NCBI GenBank assembly: GCA_002270565.1
Contig: NQMI01000161.1
Span: 1 to 64,000 of the forward strand
Direction of reading: 5' to 3'
DNA: 64,000 nt
Origin: Stenocarpella maydis
Lineage: Eukaryota > Ascomycota > Sordariomycetes > Diaporthales > Diaporthaceae
Under the pieces are notes generated by a model that saw only the letters and a program-made list of their open reading frames with translations, had not been told where the DNA came from and did no database searches. Position 1 is the first letter of the stretch; each line of letters starts with the position of its first letter. Positions 10,811 through 20,417 of the stretch are shown here, one piece after another. The translations under genes and the position numbers were made by a program.

Positions 10811-12468
10811 ATGAGGAGGCCGTTCTTGTATTGGGCCTGCGTGGCCGCCGCACTCGCCAGCCCAGTCGCTGCATCAACGCCGCCAAGCTTGAGAAGAACG
10901 CAAGTCGGCGCGCCATATCTGCGATCTCAAGTGACGACCCACCGTGATGGAGTCTCGGGCAGGGAAAAGCTTCAGCGAGGTTTATCAAAGAGGCAGGATT
11001 CTACGCCCCTCGAAAATCAGCAAAGTGGCACGAGCTATACCATCGATATCGAGATCGGCACACCACCTCAGACCATCACTCTCATTATCGACACCGGCTC
11101 TACGGAGCTCTGGGTGAACCCAAGCTGTCAGACATCAGGCCAGCCGGACTACTGCGAGTCCTTCTCACAGTTTGACTATACTGCCAGCTCGACTATCAGC
11201 GACACTGGCTACTCCAACATGTTAGCTTATGGCAAGGGTAACGTCACGATCGAGTATGTGACAGATGTCGTCAGCATTGGATGTGAGTACTCTGGCCTCC
11301 AATCGTCATAGGAATTATATAGCCTTACTTATTGTCCTAGCCGCCAGTATTACAGACCAGATATTTGGCGTTGGCTTTGAATCATACGACATACCCCTAG
11401 GAATACTCGGACTTGCACCGCCGACAGACTCAGAGGAGCTCTATACATATGTCCTGGACAACATGGTTGAGCAGGGCCTCATAGACAGCCGCGCCTTCAG
11501 CCTCGACCTCCGAGACGTCGATAGCCCAGACGGGTCAGTCATCTTCGGAGGGATGGACACGGGCAAGTTTGTGGGAGAGCTGCAGAAGTGTCCCATCATC
11601 GACCCCTCGGAGACCCCGGGGGGGACGGACCGCTACTGGATCTACCTTACCGCCCTTGGGCTGACTCTTCCGAGCGGCGAGTCGGGGCTGGTGGCCCAGG
11701 GGGAACTGCCTGTATTCCTGGACAGTGGTGGCACAATGACCCGGCTCCCCACAGATGTCTTCGAGGCAGTTGGCTCCCTGTTCCCCGGTGCGCAATACGA
11801 CTCTGCGTCGGGGTATTTCCTTGTTGACTGCGACGTTGGAAATTCCTCAGGGAGCGTGGATTTTCTTTTCGGCGACAAGATCATCAGCGTCGCCTTTGAT
11901 GACTTTATCTGGCGCGTGCCGGACATTGAGGATACTTGTGTCCTAGGCGTCCTGGCTGACGATGGTAAGTCCTTGCTAACCCCCTGAGGAACAATCCAAA
12001 CCAGACTGACGGTAAACCCGAGACGAGCCGGTGCTAGGCGACACGTTTCTGCGCGCGGCATACGTCGTATACGACCAGGACAACCGAAACCTGCACCTCG
12101 CCCAGGCGGCCAACTGCGGGACCAGCCTCGTCGCCATCTCCGCCGGCCTGGACGCGGTGCCGTCGGTGACGGGCGACTGCACGGCCACGGCATCTGATGC
12201 CGTGCTCACCGGCTCGCTGGCCGCGACCGGGGCCCCGCCGACCATCACGGACGGCCCCGGAGCGCTCACCTCGGCGGTTGCCCCGGGGCCTGGCGGCACC
12301 CAGACCCCGGACAGGGTGGCGAGCAGTTTGTGCCTGACGTGCAGGAGCACGGCCGCGGGGACGGCAAACCCTGCCAGGGCGACGAGAACCGCGAATCAGG
12401 GTGCGATAGAGACGGGCAGTCCGTTGGCCGCCGTTGGTGCGATGGCCATGGCTGCTCTTCTGCTCTGA
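10811..12468 (+). CDS. Yapsin/OPSB-like aspartic protease, probably GPI-anchored
   Basis: Exons 10811-11282, 11341-11964 and 12023-12468 (introns 58 bp each, both phase 1) encode 513 residues. There is a signal peptide (about 1-21), a propeptide ending in a Kex2-type Lys-Arg at residues 60-61, and the first catalytic motif DTGST at residue 94 in the usual hydrophobic setting. The second is at residue 285 and reads DSGGT, where most pepsin-family enzymes have D(S/T)G(T/S)(T/S). Flap and lobe features such as IFGVGFE, GILGLAP and GSVIFGG fit the A1 family. The C-terminal ~100 residues are Thr/Ala/Gly-rich and end in a small-residue site followed by a hydrophobic tail, as in GPI-anchored yapsins. 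Expected role: shedding or processing proteins at the cell surface. The catalytic Asp pair is intact, so activity is likely. Confidence 0.85.
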
Positions 12469-12760
12469 TGTACAGGATCGTTCTTCCTGATCAGGCCGGG
12501 ACAAGATTGATTCAACGGGAGGGATGTGTATTGGAAATGAATAGACGAGTAACTCTAATTGCCTATGATTCATACCTATTGTTTTCGGTCCTATTAGGAC
12601 AACCACTGTTGTTCCGGCTTAGTAGATGAACTCAAAAGAATACAAAGAGTAACTAGTGAATGTTTTGGACAGAGCCCCGTCACAATGAGTCCCCACAAAA
12701 CGCCCAGGTTAATGCCGCTTGTTAATCTGTGCCTTGCAAACGATGTCCTCGGAAATGGTC

Positions 12761-14575
12761 TTATGATCTCTCCCTCTCCCTCTCCCTCTCCTTCTCGCGC
12801 TCCTCGGCCTTCACTCGTTTCATCTCATCCTTTGCCCGGATGTTCCTCCTCCACTTGATGCCATTCTTCATGATGAGCAGCAGCAGGGGCGCACCAGCCA
12901 TGTACAAGAAGCCAAAGATCATGAAGGTCCAGCCGGCACCCAAAGCATCGATCATTGGCGAGACGGCACCGGTCGCTGCAGCACCGAGCAGACACCGGGT
13001 CAAGTTGTTCGCAGCCGTGGCGGCCCCGGCCTTCTTGGGATACATATCGACGATGAGGACGTTGGACGTGTTGCTATAGCCGATCATCCCGATGCCCATG
13101 AGGAACAGCAGCACGCACGGCACGGCGACAGGGGCTCCGTACTGGAGTGCCCACCCCCAGGCGAAGAGAACAAGGGTTGCGAGCGCCAGGAGCGGCAGGC
13201 CGATCTCGATGCGCGCGCGCTCCACGGGGAAGTTGGTCAGGTCGTCCTGGGTGCCCTTGACCAGCGGCATCCCGAGCCTCCTGGCGTGGCGGCGGTAGTT
13301 CCAGTTTATCGCCGGGCCGGTCACGAAGGCCGCGACGACGGACCCCCCAGCCATTGGGAGATACATCAGGCCGACCTTTATGTCGTCAAAACCGTACAGG
13401 CGCTGCAGCTGGGCAGGCATGGAGGTCGCCATGGCGTAGAACGCGGCGAAGACAATGGCGCTGTAGCCCAGGAGGACGCCGAGGAGGGGCTCGAAAAGCA
13501 TAGTCAGCGAGTCAAAGGGGTTGCCGAGGCCGATATTGAGCTTGGGTCGATGTTTCCTCGATGTCCTGGTCTCGATACGCTGGAGGGTGTCACGGTCGCC
13601 TGTCCTCTCCGCCTCGCGTCTCTCCCGGCTGTCGGTGATTAACTGCCACAGCGTCTTGTACACAGGATGAGGGCGGATGCTTCCGTCGCCGACCAACCTC
13701 CGGCATGTCTCCGGGAAGAAGGACACGATCAAGATGAGGGTGACGGCGGCGAGGATGGTCAGAAACCAGAATATGGACCTCCACCCAAGATACTGCGCAA
13801 GGATGCCCCCCAGCACCGGACCGAGGCTCGGGGCGAGCACGATGGGCAGCATGGTGATGCCGATATAGTTGCCTCTCTCGCCGCTGGTGATGGTGTCGGC
13901 CACGACCGCCTGGCTGAGCGCGACGGTGGTGGCTATCCCGGCGCTCTGGAAGCACCGCAGGACCAGCAGCTCCGCGTAGGTCCTGCAGAGGGCAACGCCC
14001 ACGTTGGCCAGGATATAGATGACGAAGCAGACCACCAGCGCGGGCCGGCGCCCGGCGGTGTCGGCGAACCCCCCGATGAACATCGGAGTGACGCCCTGGA
14101 ACACCATGTACGTTGTCACCGTCAGGTTGATCCGCGTGGCCGACACGTTGAGGTCCTTGGCGATAACGTTGAGCGCGGGGAAGTAAATCTGGCCCGTCAA
14201 GGGCGAGAAGAAGGCGGCCATGGCGGCGGCGAGGACGATCAACCGTTTCTCCAAGAGGGTAAAGGCAGAGTAAGGTGGTGGTACCGCTTGTGACGGGTCT
14301 CCGTCGGTATTGAGTGAAACCACGGGCTTCTCGCTCTGAGGTTCATCATCTTGACTGCTTGGGCCGTCCCCTTGCCGGGATTCTGTCGTGCTCGCCCATT
14401 CTCTGTCCCCGTTGACTGTGTTATCTGTTGAAAGTTGGCCTCTGGTCTTGTTGTTGTTCTTGTTGTTGTTCTTGTTGTTGTTCTTGTTGTTGTTCTTGTT
14501 GTTCTTGTTGTTGTTCTTGTTGTCTGAGCGTGCGTCTCCGGCACTGCCAGGTGGGAGTTGTGTCTCTTGGTCCAT
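12761..14575 (-). CDS. MFS drug/polyamine:H+ antiporter of the DHA1 type
   Basis: A single exon encodes 604 residues. The N-terminal ~115 residues are cytosolic and low-complexity, with a long Asn/Lys repeat made by a TTGTTGTTC array in the DNA. The first membrane segment begins at about residue 108. The MFS motif A appears after the second segment as GGFADTAGRRP, and the drug:H+ antiporter motif C region reads APSLGPVLGGILA, which places it in the 12-TM DHA1 family (relatives of yeast Qdr/Dtr1/Aqr1). A large central loop of about 75 residues lies between segments 6 and 7. The C-terminus is charged and ends in an ERERER run, also from a DNA microsatellite. Likely role: export of drugs, polyamines or organic acids at the plasma membrane; the substrate cannot be read from sequence. 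Confidence 0.9.
   Translation of the reverse strand: MDQETQLPPGSAGDARSDNKNNNKNNKNNNKNNNKNNNKNNNKTRGQLSTDNTVNGDREWASTTESRQGDGPSSQDDEPQSEKPVVSLNTDGDPSQAVPPPYSAFTLLEKRLIVLAAAMAAFFSPLTGQIYFPALNVIAKDLNVSATRINLTVTTYMVFQGVTPMFIGGFADTAGRRPALVVCFVIYILANVGVALCRTYAELLVLRCFQSAGIATTVALSQAVVADTITSGERGNYIGITMLPIVLAPSLGPVLGGILAQYLGWRSIFWFLTILAAVTLILIVSFFPETCRRLVGDGSIRPHPVYKTLWQLITDSRERREAERTGDRDTLQRIETRTSRKHRPKLNIGLGNPFDSLTMLFEPLLGVLLGYSAIVFAAFYAMATSMPAQLQRLYGFDDIKVGLMYLPMAGGSVVAAFVTGPAINWNYRRHARRLGMPLVKGTQDDLTNFPVERARIEIGLPLLALATLVLFAWGWALQYGAPVAVPCVLLFLMGIGMIGYSNTSNVLIVDMYPKKAGAATAANNLTRCLLGAAATGAVSPMIDALGAGWTFMIFGFLYMAGAPLLLLIMKNGIKWRRNIRAKDEMKRVKAEEREKERERERERS
14446..14522 (-). repeat. Coding trinucleotide/nonanucleotide repeat
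   Basis: A TTGTTGTTC-type array on the plus strand encodes about 25 residues of (N)2-3K on the minus strand near the N-terminus of the MFS transporter. Unit lengths vary (6, 9 or 12 bp) but the frame is kept. Confidence 0.9.
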
Positions 14576-15849
14576 CTTTTAAAATATGAATACTTGCCAT
14601 CAGATATCCAAGACCAGACAGTGCAGGAGGAGGAGGATACGCTTTTGTATAGTAATCGTCCGTCACCCCCTTCCGGTCTTTCGGCGAGACGGTGCCGATG
14701 GGAGCGTTCCTCGGCGCGCTAGTACTCGCCACGCCATTCTGCATTTCGTATCTTGAACTTCCTGACAAGCTGACAGGCCGAGAGGGTCCACCTTCATGCA
14801 GTGATTCCATGGCAGATAGTCCTGAAAATGCCGAGCCGGCACCGACACCGCACATGGGCTCTCACTGCTGAAGATTGTCTTGCCCAGCCCTCGCAGCGAA
14901 TCATTCTAGCAATTTTATGCTTGCTCTATTAATTTGCACTCCGGCTGTTTCAACGGGACGTCCTAGCTGTTTCAGCAAAGCACACTTATATGGCATGGGC
15001 TCAATACCGTCAGGATAAACCACGCCCTATCGGCCCAGTGCCTTATTGGATCCGGGGACCTTCTACGGTGGGAGTAATCCCGACGTTCCATATATCGTGA
15101 GCAGGGTCTGTCCAGGTGCCCGTCAGCCGACTCGGCACCGATACTATGTTATTATTATGTGCGGATGCCAGGCACCAACCGTCCTGTTGGACGGCCATTA
15201 TAATTTATAAACCAGATTGTTCTCTGCACATTCAGCGAAGTAGCTACAATAACGTTTACCCCTACCTTGCCCAGGTCGGCTGAAACCAGTTCAGTTGTCT
15301 GACTCGCTCAAGTATGAGTCTGACACTTCGCTTTTGTTTTTTTGCAATCCGTGATGGTACTCAACACGGAGCCTGGGTTCGTTTTCACACACCATGCCCA
15401 AAAAGTCCTGACCCCTTGGCTCAGCGGCGCAGCTGCCTGATCATGTTTGCTAGAAAATACGCCTTCATACTTCTCTCTTTTGTGACTAATTGTAACCTCA
15501 TGCCCTCAGGTTCGAGCCGAGCCCTTTGCCTTGCGCTTCTCTCCCGCCTAAGTGCGTTATATTTGCTGCCTCCTGCGATGTGTAACCCGACTTGTGCATT
15601 CTGTTGCCGTGCGGCTTTAGAGCCAGGCGTTTCGATACCTGTATGGGCATCTCCCAATCACATCTGGCCTGAATTATGTGTCTCTGACTGGCTTCTTGTT
15701 GTAGCGTTCAAGAGTCTGGAAAATGAGGGACGGAGCCAGAAAATCAGGGACAGAATTCTAGAGTCTAACTAACCGTGGGATCCTGCAGGCTACACCAGCA
15801 AACCTTAAAATTGCAGTTTGGGAACAGATCCAGCCATCTCACAACGTCC
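14576..15849. other. Intergenic
   Basis: Contains the presumed promoter of the MFS gene (about 14576-15000). A 152-codon plus-strand frame at 15314-15772 starts with ATG but has no recognisable domain, and I do not call it a gene. No RNA gene was recognised. Confidence 0.5.
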
Positions 15850-16786
15850 TTAGTGGCCATTTACCTTCCCACGGGTCCATATATTCAGCCCAATCTTGGA
15901 GCCCTTCAGCACCGGCTGCCCTCCATGTGCAGTCTCCCGATGCCCGGACCCATCCTTTCTGAAGTTCACCCAGAACAGCGCGTTGCCCGGGATGGGGCGC
16001 ACTGCCAGTCCTCTCTTGTACGTGCAGTCCAACCACTTGCACCAGGGCTCCTTGTCCTTCCACGCCGGCTGGAGGACCATCGGAAACCATGTCGAGCCGC
16101 CTTCGATGTCGTCGGACGCCTCCAGTGTGGCAAAGAAACTGGTGACGCGGTCCACCGGCCGTGGTGTCGCATAGTGCCAGTCGTAGTGCGTCTCGAAGGA
16201 GCCGCCTGCGGTGTATTTGAGTACTGCGAGCTGTTCCATGGTGGCATCAGGTGCGAAGCCCTGAAATATTGCCGCCCGGGCCTTGACGCAGTCAACTACC
16301 GCATCTCCGTCCCTGAGCCAGGCGGTCTCGCTTTTCCTGGAGCTTGAGTCTACAAAGACCTTCTTGTCCCCGGCTTGGTTGTCGTAATTCTGTACCACGG
16401 ACGGCTCATACTCGGCTAGACTATTGATGAGAGCATGTTAGAAATACTATCGACTCGAGAATACTCGCCGATGGAGATGAGACTTACGCAAGCTTTTTGA
16501 GATGCTCTGTCTCATAAGGCGTTAGGAAGTTTTCGAGGTAGACCATGATTGGGTCATACGACAAGAACTTGGGCTTCATTTCTGCGTGTGCGCACGTGTA
16601 ATTTCTTCCCTCTGCCAAGACATGTTCTGCACTCGAGCTTTGGACTATATCGGCAACCGCATGTACCTCTGCGCTGTTGCTGTCGAGCACCACCCGCGCG
16701 CCGCCGAGGTAAAGTACAAATGCCCCGATGGCTGCCGCCGCGTTGAGGGCAACCAATGCTTTTGATGCCATTTTGGTGTCTGGCAT
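15850..16786 (-). CDS. Prolyl 4-hydroxylase-like 2-oxoglutarate/Fe(II) dioxygenase
   Basis: Exons (minus) 16786-16488 and 16420-15850 encode 289 residues; the 67-bp intron is GTAAGT..ATAG in phase 2. The first true ATG gives MPDTKMAS; a start five codons later is also possible. Residues about 8-30 form a signal anchor. The double-stranded beta-helix core has the iron triad: HxD at H178/D180 (HYDWH) and the distal His at H265 (ETAHGGQP). K275 (GSKIGLNIW), ten residues later, would bind 2-oxoglutarate as in P4H enzymes. The expected reaction is hydroxylation of a prolyl (or similar) residue using O2 and 2-oxoglutarate, probably in the ER or secretory pathway given the anchor. A sequon in NYT near residue 65 is in line with a luminal domain. 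Confidence 0.85.
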
Positions 16787-17365
16787 GTCAAATTGAATGT
16801 AGAAAGATATGTTGGCTCGCAAGTCAGTTGAAGTTGGGCATGGCTTGAAATAGCCGGCGAAGAAACGATCTGCTCACAGACACTCTCCCGTGCAGTTGAA
16901 ACAGCCCCCGATCCGAACTTGAAACGAACTTGCGTTGCTGACCCTCGTGCACCTCCACCGGGATCCAAAATGTTAAGTCATATTGTAATTTTCTATTGGT
17001 CATTTTGAACCAGCTAGGTTACCCTTTGCCACATTTGTTAGCGAAAGCTACTTCAAGTGGAGAAGTTCAAATTTAACACTTGGGATCCAGCACGAGGTGC
17101 ATTCTGCCCATCTTTTGAAACATCCTCGCAACCGCCATCTCGTCCACACAGGAAATCCGACGAATTCTCGTGGTTCGACATACATGCAGATGATGTTCTG
17201 GAATTCCGCTGCTCACTGCCTCAAAGCGCAGTAACTCCCTAAGAAACCTGTGGGGCCAGAATAGCCGAAGATGTATATTGATATACCTGAACGAATTCAC
17301 ATAGTCGAAGCGGTAGACTAGCCCATGCAGAGCTTAATTGGGATGACCTCCACGACTAGAGATTC
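16787..17365. other. Intergenic
   Basis: Holds the presumed promoter of the oxygenase gene at the left and the 3' flank of the GFA gene at the right. No gene is supported. Confidence 0.5.
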
Positions 17366-18484
17366 TCAATCAACTGAGTAGATGAGAGCCTCGCCGTATT
17401 GTTTAGTCGACCATTCCTGAAGACCCTGCAGCAGGCTATCTGCAAACGTAGGGTCATATCGATGGCCGCTGTCAAAGTTCGCAAGACAGCCTCTCCACGT
17501 CACCCATTTCTCAGCTAGAACCCCCTCGGGAGCCCTCAGGAGCCCAGCAGGAACACTGATGATCTGCTGCTTCGGAGTAGGTGTCCTTGAGTCGCACGAG
17601 AATATCGCGGTCGCGCCGCAGCAGCCGCAAAAGCCGCGCAGCGTCCCCTCCGACGACACGTACGTCTTGAGCGTGCCGTACGGGGCCAGCTCCCCGGGCG
17701 GCATGGGCGGCCGGACCAGCGCTCGCGGCACGGGGACCCAGGCCACGACGTGCACGCCCGAGTTCAGGCGGCAGTCGCCGCAGACGTCCAGGAAGGCCTT
17801 CCACTTCCCTTCCTCCAGCGGCGAGACATATCGCGATATGAACTGGTCCTTCTGGACGGCGGGCACGGTTGGCCTTGGGATCGTGAACGACACACCCCCG
17901 CAATGGCATTGTGCCCGCAGGACCTCGTTCCCTTCGTCGTCGAACTCTTGTTCTGGTAGTTCATCCTTCATCCCGGCCGACCACCAACCGCTGTCCGGCC
18001 CGGGGTTGAAGGTCCTCATCTCGCGATCGCCCATTTTGGGCAGGAAATGGAATAGTCCCGAGCCACCTGTCGAGCCGTCTGTGAAGCAATGGGTTCTCAT
18101 CTGAAACAAGTCCTCGCCCTGTTCCGAGAAAAGGCTTATAGAGACTCTCCATTCCAAATCTGTCGTACCGGGCGGTGCTTCGAGGTCTCGATCCCCGACG
18201 TGGCTCCCACAGGTCGTACAGAAGAAGCGTTCGGCCTGGGCATGTGCATGCTTGTATCCCGTAGCATTTGACAGTGAAGAAGGGGCAATGAACTGTGGGG
18301 CGATGCCCGGTGGCAGTTCTGTGTGGAATATGCACAAAGAGCCATGGGTATAGCGGCAGATACTACAGTGGCAGAGATGGACGGACAGAGGAAGATTGGC
18401 CCGTGGGATGTCAACGCTGAACTGCACTGCCTTACAGTAGCAGCTCGCCGTGAGCGTCTTGGTTGCGCCGTCTGTGTGGGCCAT
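17366..18484 (-). CDS. Twin GFA/CENP-V domain zinc protein
   Basis: One exon of 372 residues starting at the first in-frame ATG (MAHTDG). It holds two tandem copies of the GFA (glutathione-dependent formaldehyde-activating, Mss4-like) fold. Copy 1 (about residues 10-155) has CYC, CHCSIC and FCTTCG. Copy 2 (about 205-330) has QCHCGG, VCGDC and FCGCCG. These CxC and CxxC sets bind the structural and catalytic zinc ions in the family. Single-domain members act on S-hydroxymethyl-glutathione or, more often, have unknown small-molecule substrates; two-domain members are common in fungi and uncharacterised. No signal peptide is present, so it is probably cytosolic. A small 14-bp palindrome (CATATCGCGATATG) lies inside the gene near 17826. 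Confidence 0.85.
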   Translation of the reverse strand: MAHTDGATKTLTASCYCKAVQFSVDIPRANLPLSVHLCHCSICRYTHGSLCIFHTELPPGIAPQFIAPSSLSNATGYKHAHAQAERFFCTTCGSHVGDRDLEAPPGTTDLEWRVSISLFSEQGEDLFQMRTHCFTDGSTGGSGLFHFLPKMGDREMRTFNPGPDSGWWSAGMKDELPEQEFDDEGNEVLRAQCHCGGVSFTIPRPTVPAVQKDQFISRYVSPLEEGKWKAFLDVCGDCRLNSGVHVVAWVPVPRALVRPPMPPGELAPYGTLKTYVSSEGTLRGFCGCCGATAIFSCDSRTPTPKQQIISVPAGLLRAPEGVLAEKWVTWRGCLANFDSGHRYDPTFADSLLQGLQEWSTKQYGEALIYSVD

Positions 18485-18983
18485 CTCAGCACTGTAGGCG
18501 TGAGAGAGGAGGAATTTCGGAGGGGAATGCGGGTGCTGTGAATATCTGCTGTGAACCTGGTTCGTGAGTTTAGGCAACGGGCAACCTTGTGGCGCTTAGT
18601 GAGCGGGGTTACTCTGTCAGCCCCTAATGTCGATCATCTCATCGGCTTAGACCAACATGGCAAGGTAGTGAGTGAGCTGAGAGGCGTTGTCTGTGTTCCC
18701 ATCACAGCTGCCCAAATCTGGTGAGCAAAAACCAAGATCGATGTGCATCATCCACACGGCCATGAATTGCCGCTGCCGGCTAAGGGAACTTCCTGTACTG
18801 GCTGTCCCACTGTCCTTGTAGTCCGGATTTGTGATGGGGCAATATAAAGCTTTGAACAGGGAGGGGCCAGACTTTATGGTAGGCTATTTGCTTGGTTAGT
18901 TATAGTACTGGGTGGGTGGAAGTTACAGGCTGGTTGTATCAGTGCTGGCTGAATGCTGGCATGTTACCTACCTGGGTAGGTAG
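18485..18983. other. Intergenic with candidate TATA box
   Basis: Separates the start of the GFA gene (minus) from a decayed gene (plus). A TATAAA at about 18844 in GCAATATAAAGC could have been the core promoter of the decayed gene downstream. Nothing else was recognised. Confidence 0.4.
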
Positions 18984-19455
18984 TATAAATGTTGCCTTTT
19001 TCGTTGCATTTATGCCTCCAAGATCGTCTTCTCCAACTACGCCATCGTCCATTGATTACATGCTGATTTCTACGACCGCGCCGAGTTTTACATCACAGGT
19101 CACATGTCAACTATCGGCGCAGAAGCGGTCGAGAGCTGGTACTATGCCTATCTGGCCACAGAGGACAGAATCTGGATAGATTACGCCTGGGACCACTTAC
19201 TCTCCGTACGGACGTACTTGCGGGTCGGATGAGGATACTCGCCTATCCTGTGCGTCAACGATGCAACACTCCCACCTGAGAATATTCCTGAGTCGGCAAA
19301 TGCCACAGGGCTATCAGGTTTGGGTTCTCTATTCTTTTTTACTTGTTTACAATCGGCTCCTGAGACGCCAAATCCATTTCATCGATTCATTGATTGTCGC
19401 TGTGATTACAGGGCTAAGCTGGTTGCCAACTAGGCCCATGTTCTCTGACTCCTAA
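18984..19455 (+). pseudogene. Decayed gene with two CGA-to-TGA-type stops
   Basis: One frame reads as ordinary protein for over 100 codons from about 18984, including DFYDRAEFY and ESWYYAYLATEDRIWIDY, but is broken by TGA at 19053-19055 and TGA at 19230-19232. Both would be CGA (Arg) before a single C-to-T change. The frame continues to a GTTTGG donor after 19317; joining to 19412 after a ..TTACAG acceptor keeps the frame and ends at TAA 19453-19455. I do not recognise the family. The intact frame on either side of each stop, with no indel, points to point-mutational decay of a once functional gene rather than chance. Its 5' end is not resolved. Its stop overlaps the 3' end of the convergent minus-strand gene by four bases. 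Confidence 0.5.
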
Positions 19456-20417
19456 CTAGGAATGTCCTTGGAGTGCTGACTTCTCATGGAGAATGTTGAC
19501 GCCTTTCTCAAGAGAGAGAGCCCTGATCCTTTTTTCTTCAGGCTGAACATGGAGCGTTTCTTCTCAAGCTCCCTCCCTGCCGGCGCTCTTGTGTGCGCCT
19601 GACCCTTCTTGGCTATCCTATCTCTTTCCTTCCTGACGATAGCACCCACAGGATCCGTACTCCGAGTCCCCAAGCTGCATAAAGGCCCTGGAGCCCCGAC
19701 ACCTTCGAGGCTGATCCACTCCCTCCCAAAGAACACCATCGTCCCCATGTAAAGCTCCGGGGCGGTGCCGTTGGCTTTTCGCTTGGCGAACATGGGCCAC
19801 TCCTTCGGTAGATTGTCCCACTCCTGCACGGCGAAATCACTTGGTCGCAGTGTCTCGGGATCGGTGGGACACGATTTTAGCTCGTCTCCCATCAGAATCC
19901 CGAGCCGCACACGGTCGTGAACAGACGTGTTTCCGACGTCCATGAAGTAGACCGGCTTCGGCAGGGAAACCGGGCTCGCCATGTCGAGGACCACGGTGGT
20001 GAGGACGTTTATGGCCCTGACCTTTGGGAAGTTGTGAAGGATGAACCGCAGCTTCTTCAACCATATATCGTCCCTGTCTTTTGAGTGTGACAGTGAGCTC
20101 GCGTTAATTGCCACCTTCTCGACCACCTTCAAGTTCCCGGGCACGCCGCCGCCTGGTTCAAATCCGATTTGGACATCGGGGCGCTCGTAGTACTCGAATA
20201 CGTAGGTGTCGATGAAAAGCATGTCAAGCCGAGGATGGAAACGCCTCTGTCTCGCCCTGGGCTTGTTGGTCTTTTTCGATGCCTGCCCTTCTGCTACCGT
20301 CCCCAGGTGGACACCACCAAATCCATCGGGGTAAACGGTCTTGTTGTCGATTTTGACTTGCCACTTCGGCCAGAATATACAGGCTGCGGGGGCCGATTCG
20401 GTCGACTTTATCTTCAT
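19452..20417 (-). CDS. Conserved-looking hypothetical protein (possibly 2EXR-like)
   Basis: A single open frame of 321 residues begins at ATG 20417. No domain is certain. The middle (about residues 60-150), with DMLFIDTYVFEYY, then a hydrophobic helix, then a W..L..ILHNFPKV segment, resembles the layout of fungal 2EXR-type proteins, where an F/W-rich start leads into strands and an 'L.f..l+.l.vl' segment. The usual N-terminal FPxLPxELRxxIW motif is missing, so the true start may lie in an upstream exon. The C-terminal 60 residues are Lys/Arg/Ser-rich and likely disordered. No signal peptide or membrane segment is seen. I infer an intracellular protein of unknown role. Confidence 0.55.
   Translation of the reverse strand: MKIKSTESAPAACIFWPKWQVKIDNKTVYPDGFGGVHLGTVAEGQASKKTNKPRARQRRFHPRLDMLFIDTYVFEYYERPDVQIGFEPGGGVPGNLKVVEKVAINASSLSHSKDRDDIWLKKLRFILHNFPKVRAINVLTTVVLDMASPVSLPKPVYFMDVGNTSVHDRVRLGILMGDELKSCPTDPETLRPSDFAVQEWDNLPKEWPMFAKRKANGTAPELYMGTMVFFGREWISLEGVGAPGPLCSLGTRSTDPVGAIVRKERDRIAKKGQAHTRAPAGRELEKKRSMFSLKKKGSGLSLLRKASTFSMRSQHSKDIPS

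Noticed and set aside
15314..15772. 152-codon ATG-started frame
   Set aside because: Composition is Leu/Ser/Cys/Arg-heavy without domain or conserved-looking segments, and nothing supports expression.
20140..20170. GGTTCAAATCC, reminiscent of a tRNA T-loop
   Set aside because: It lies inside a coding region and no acceptor stem, D arm or anticodon arm can be built around it.
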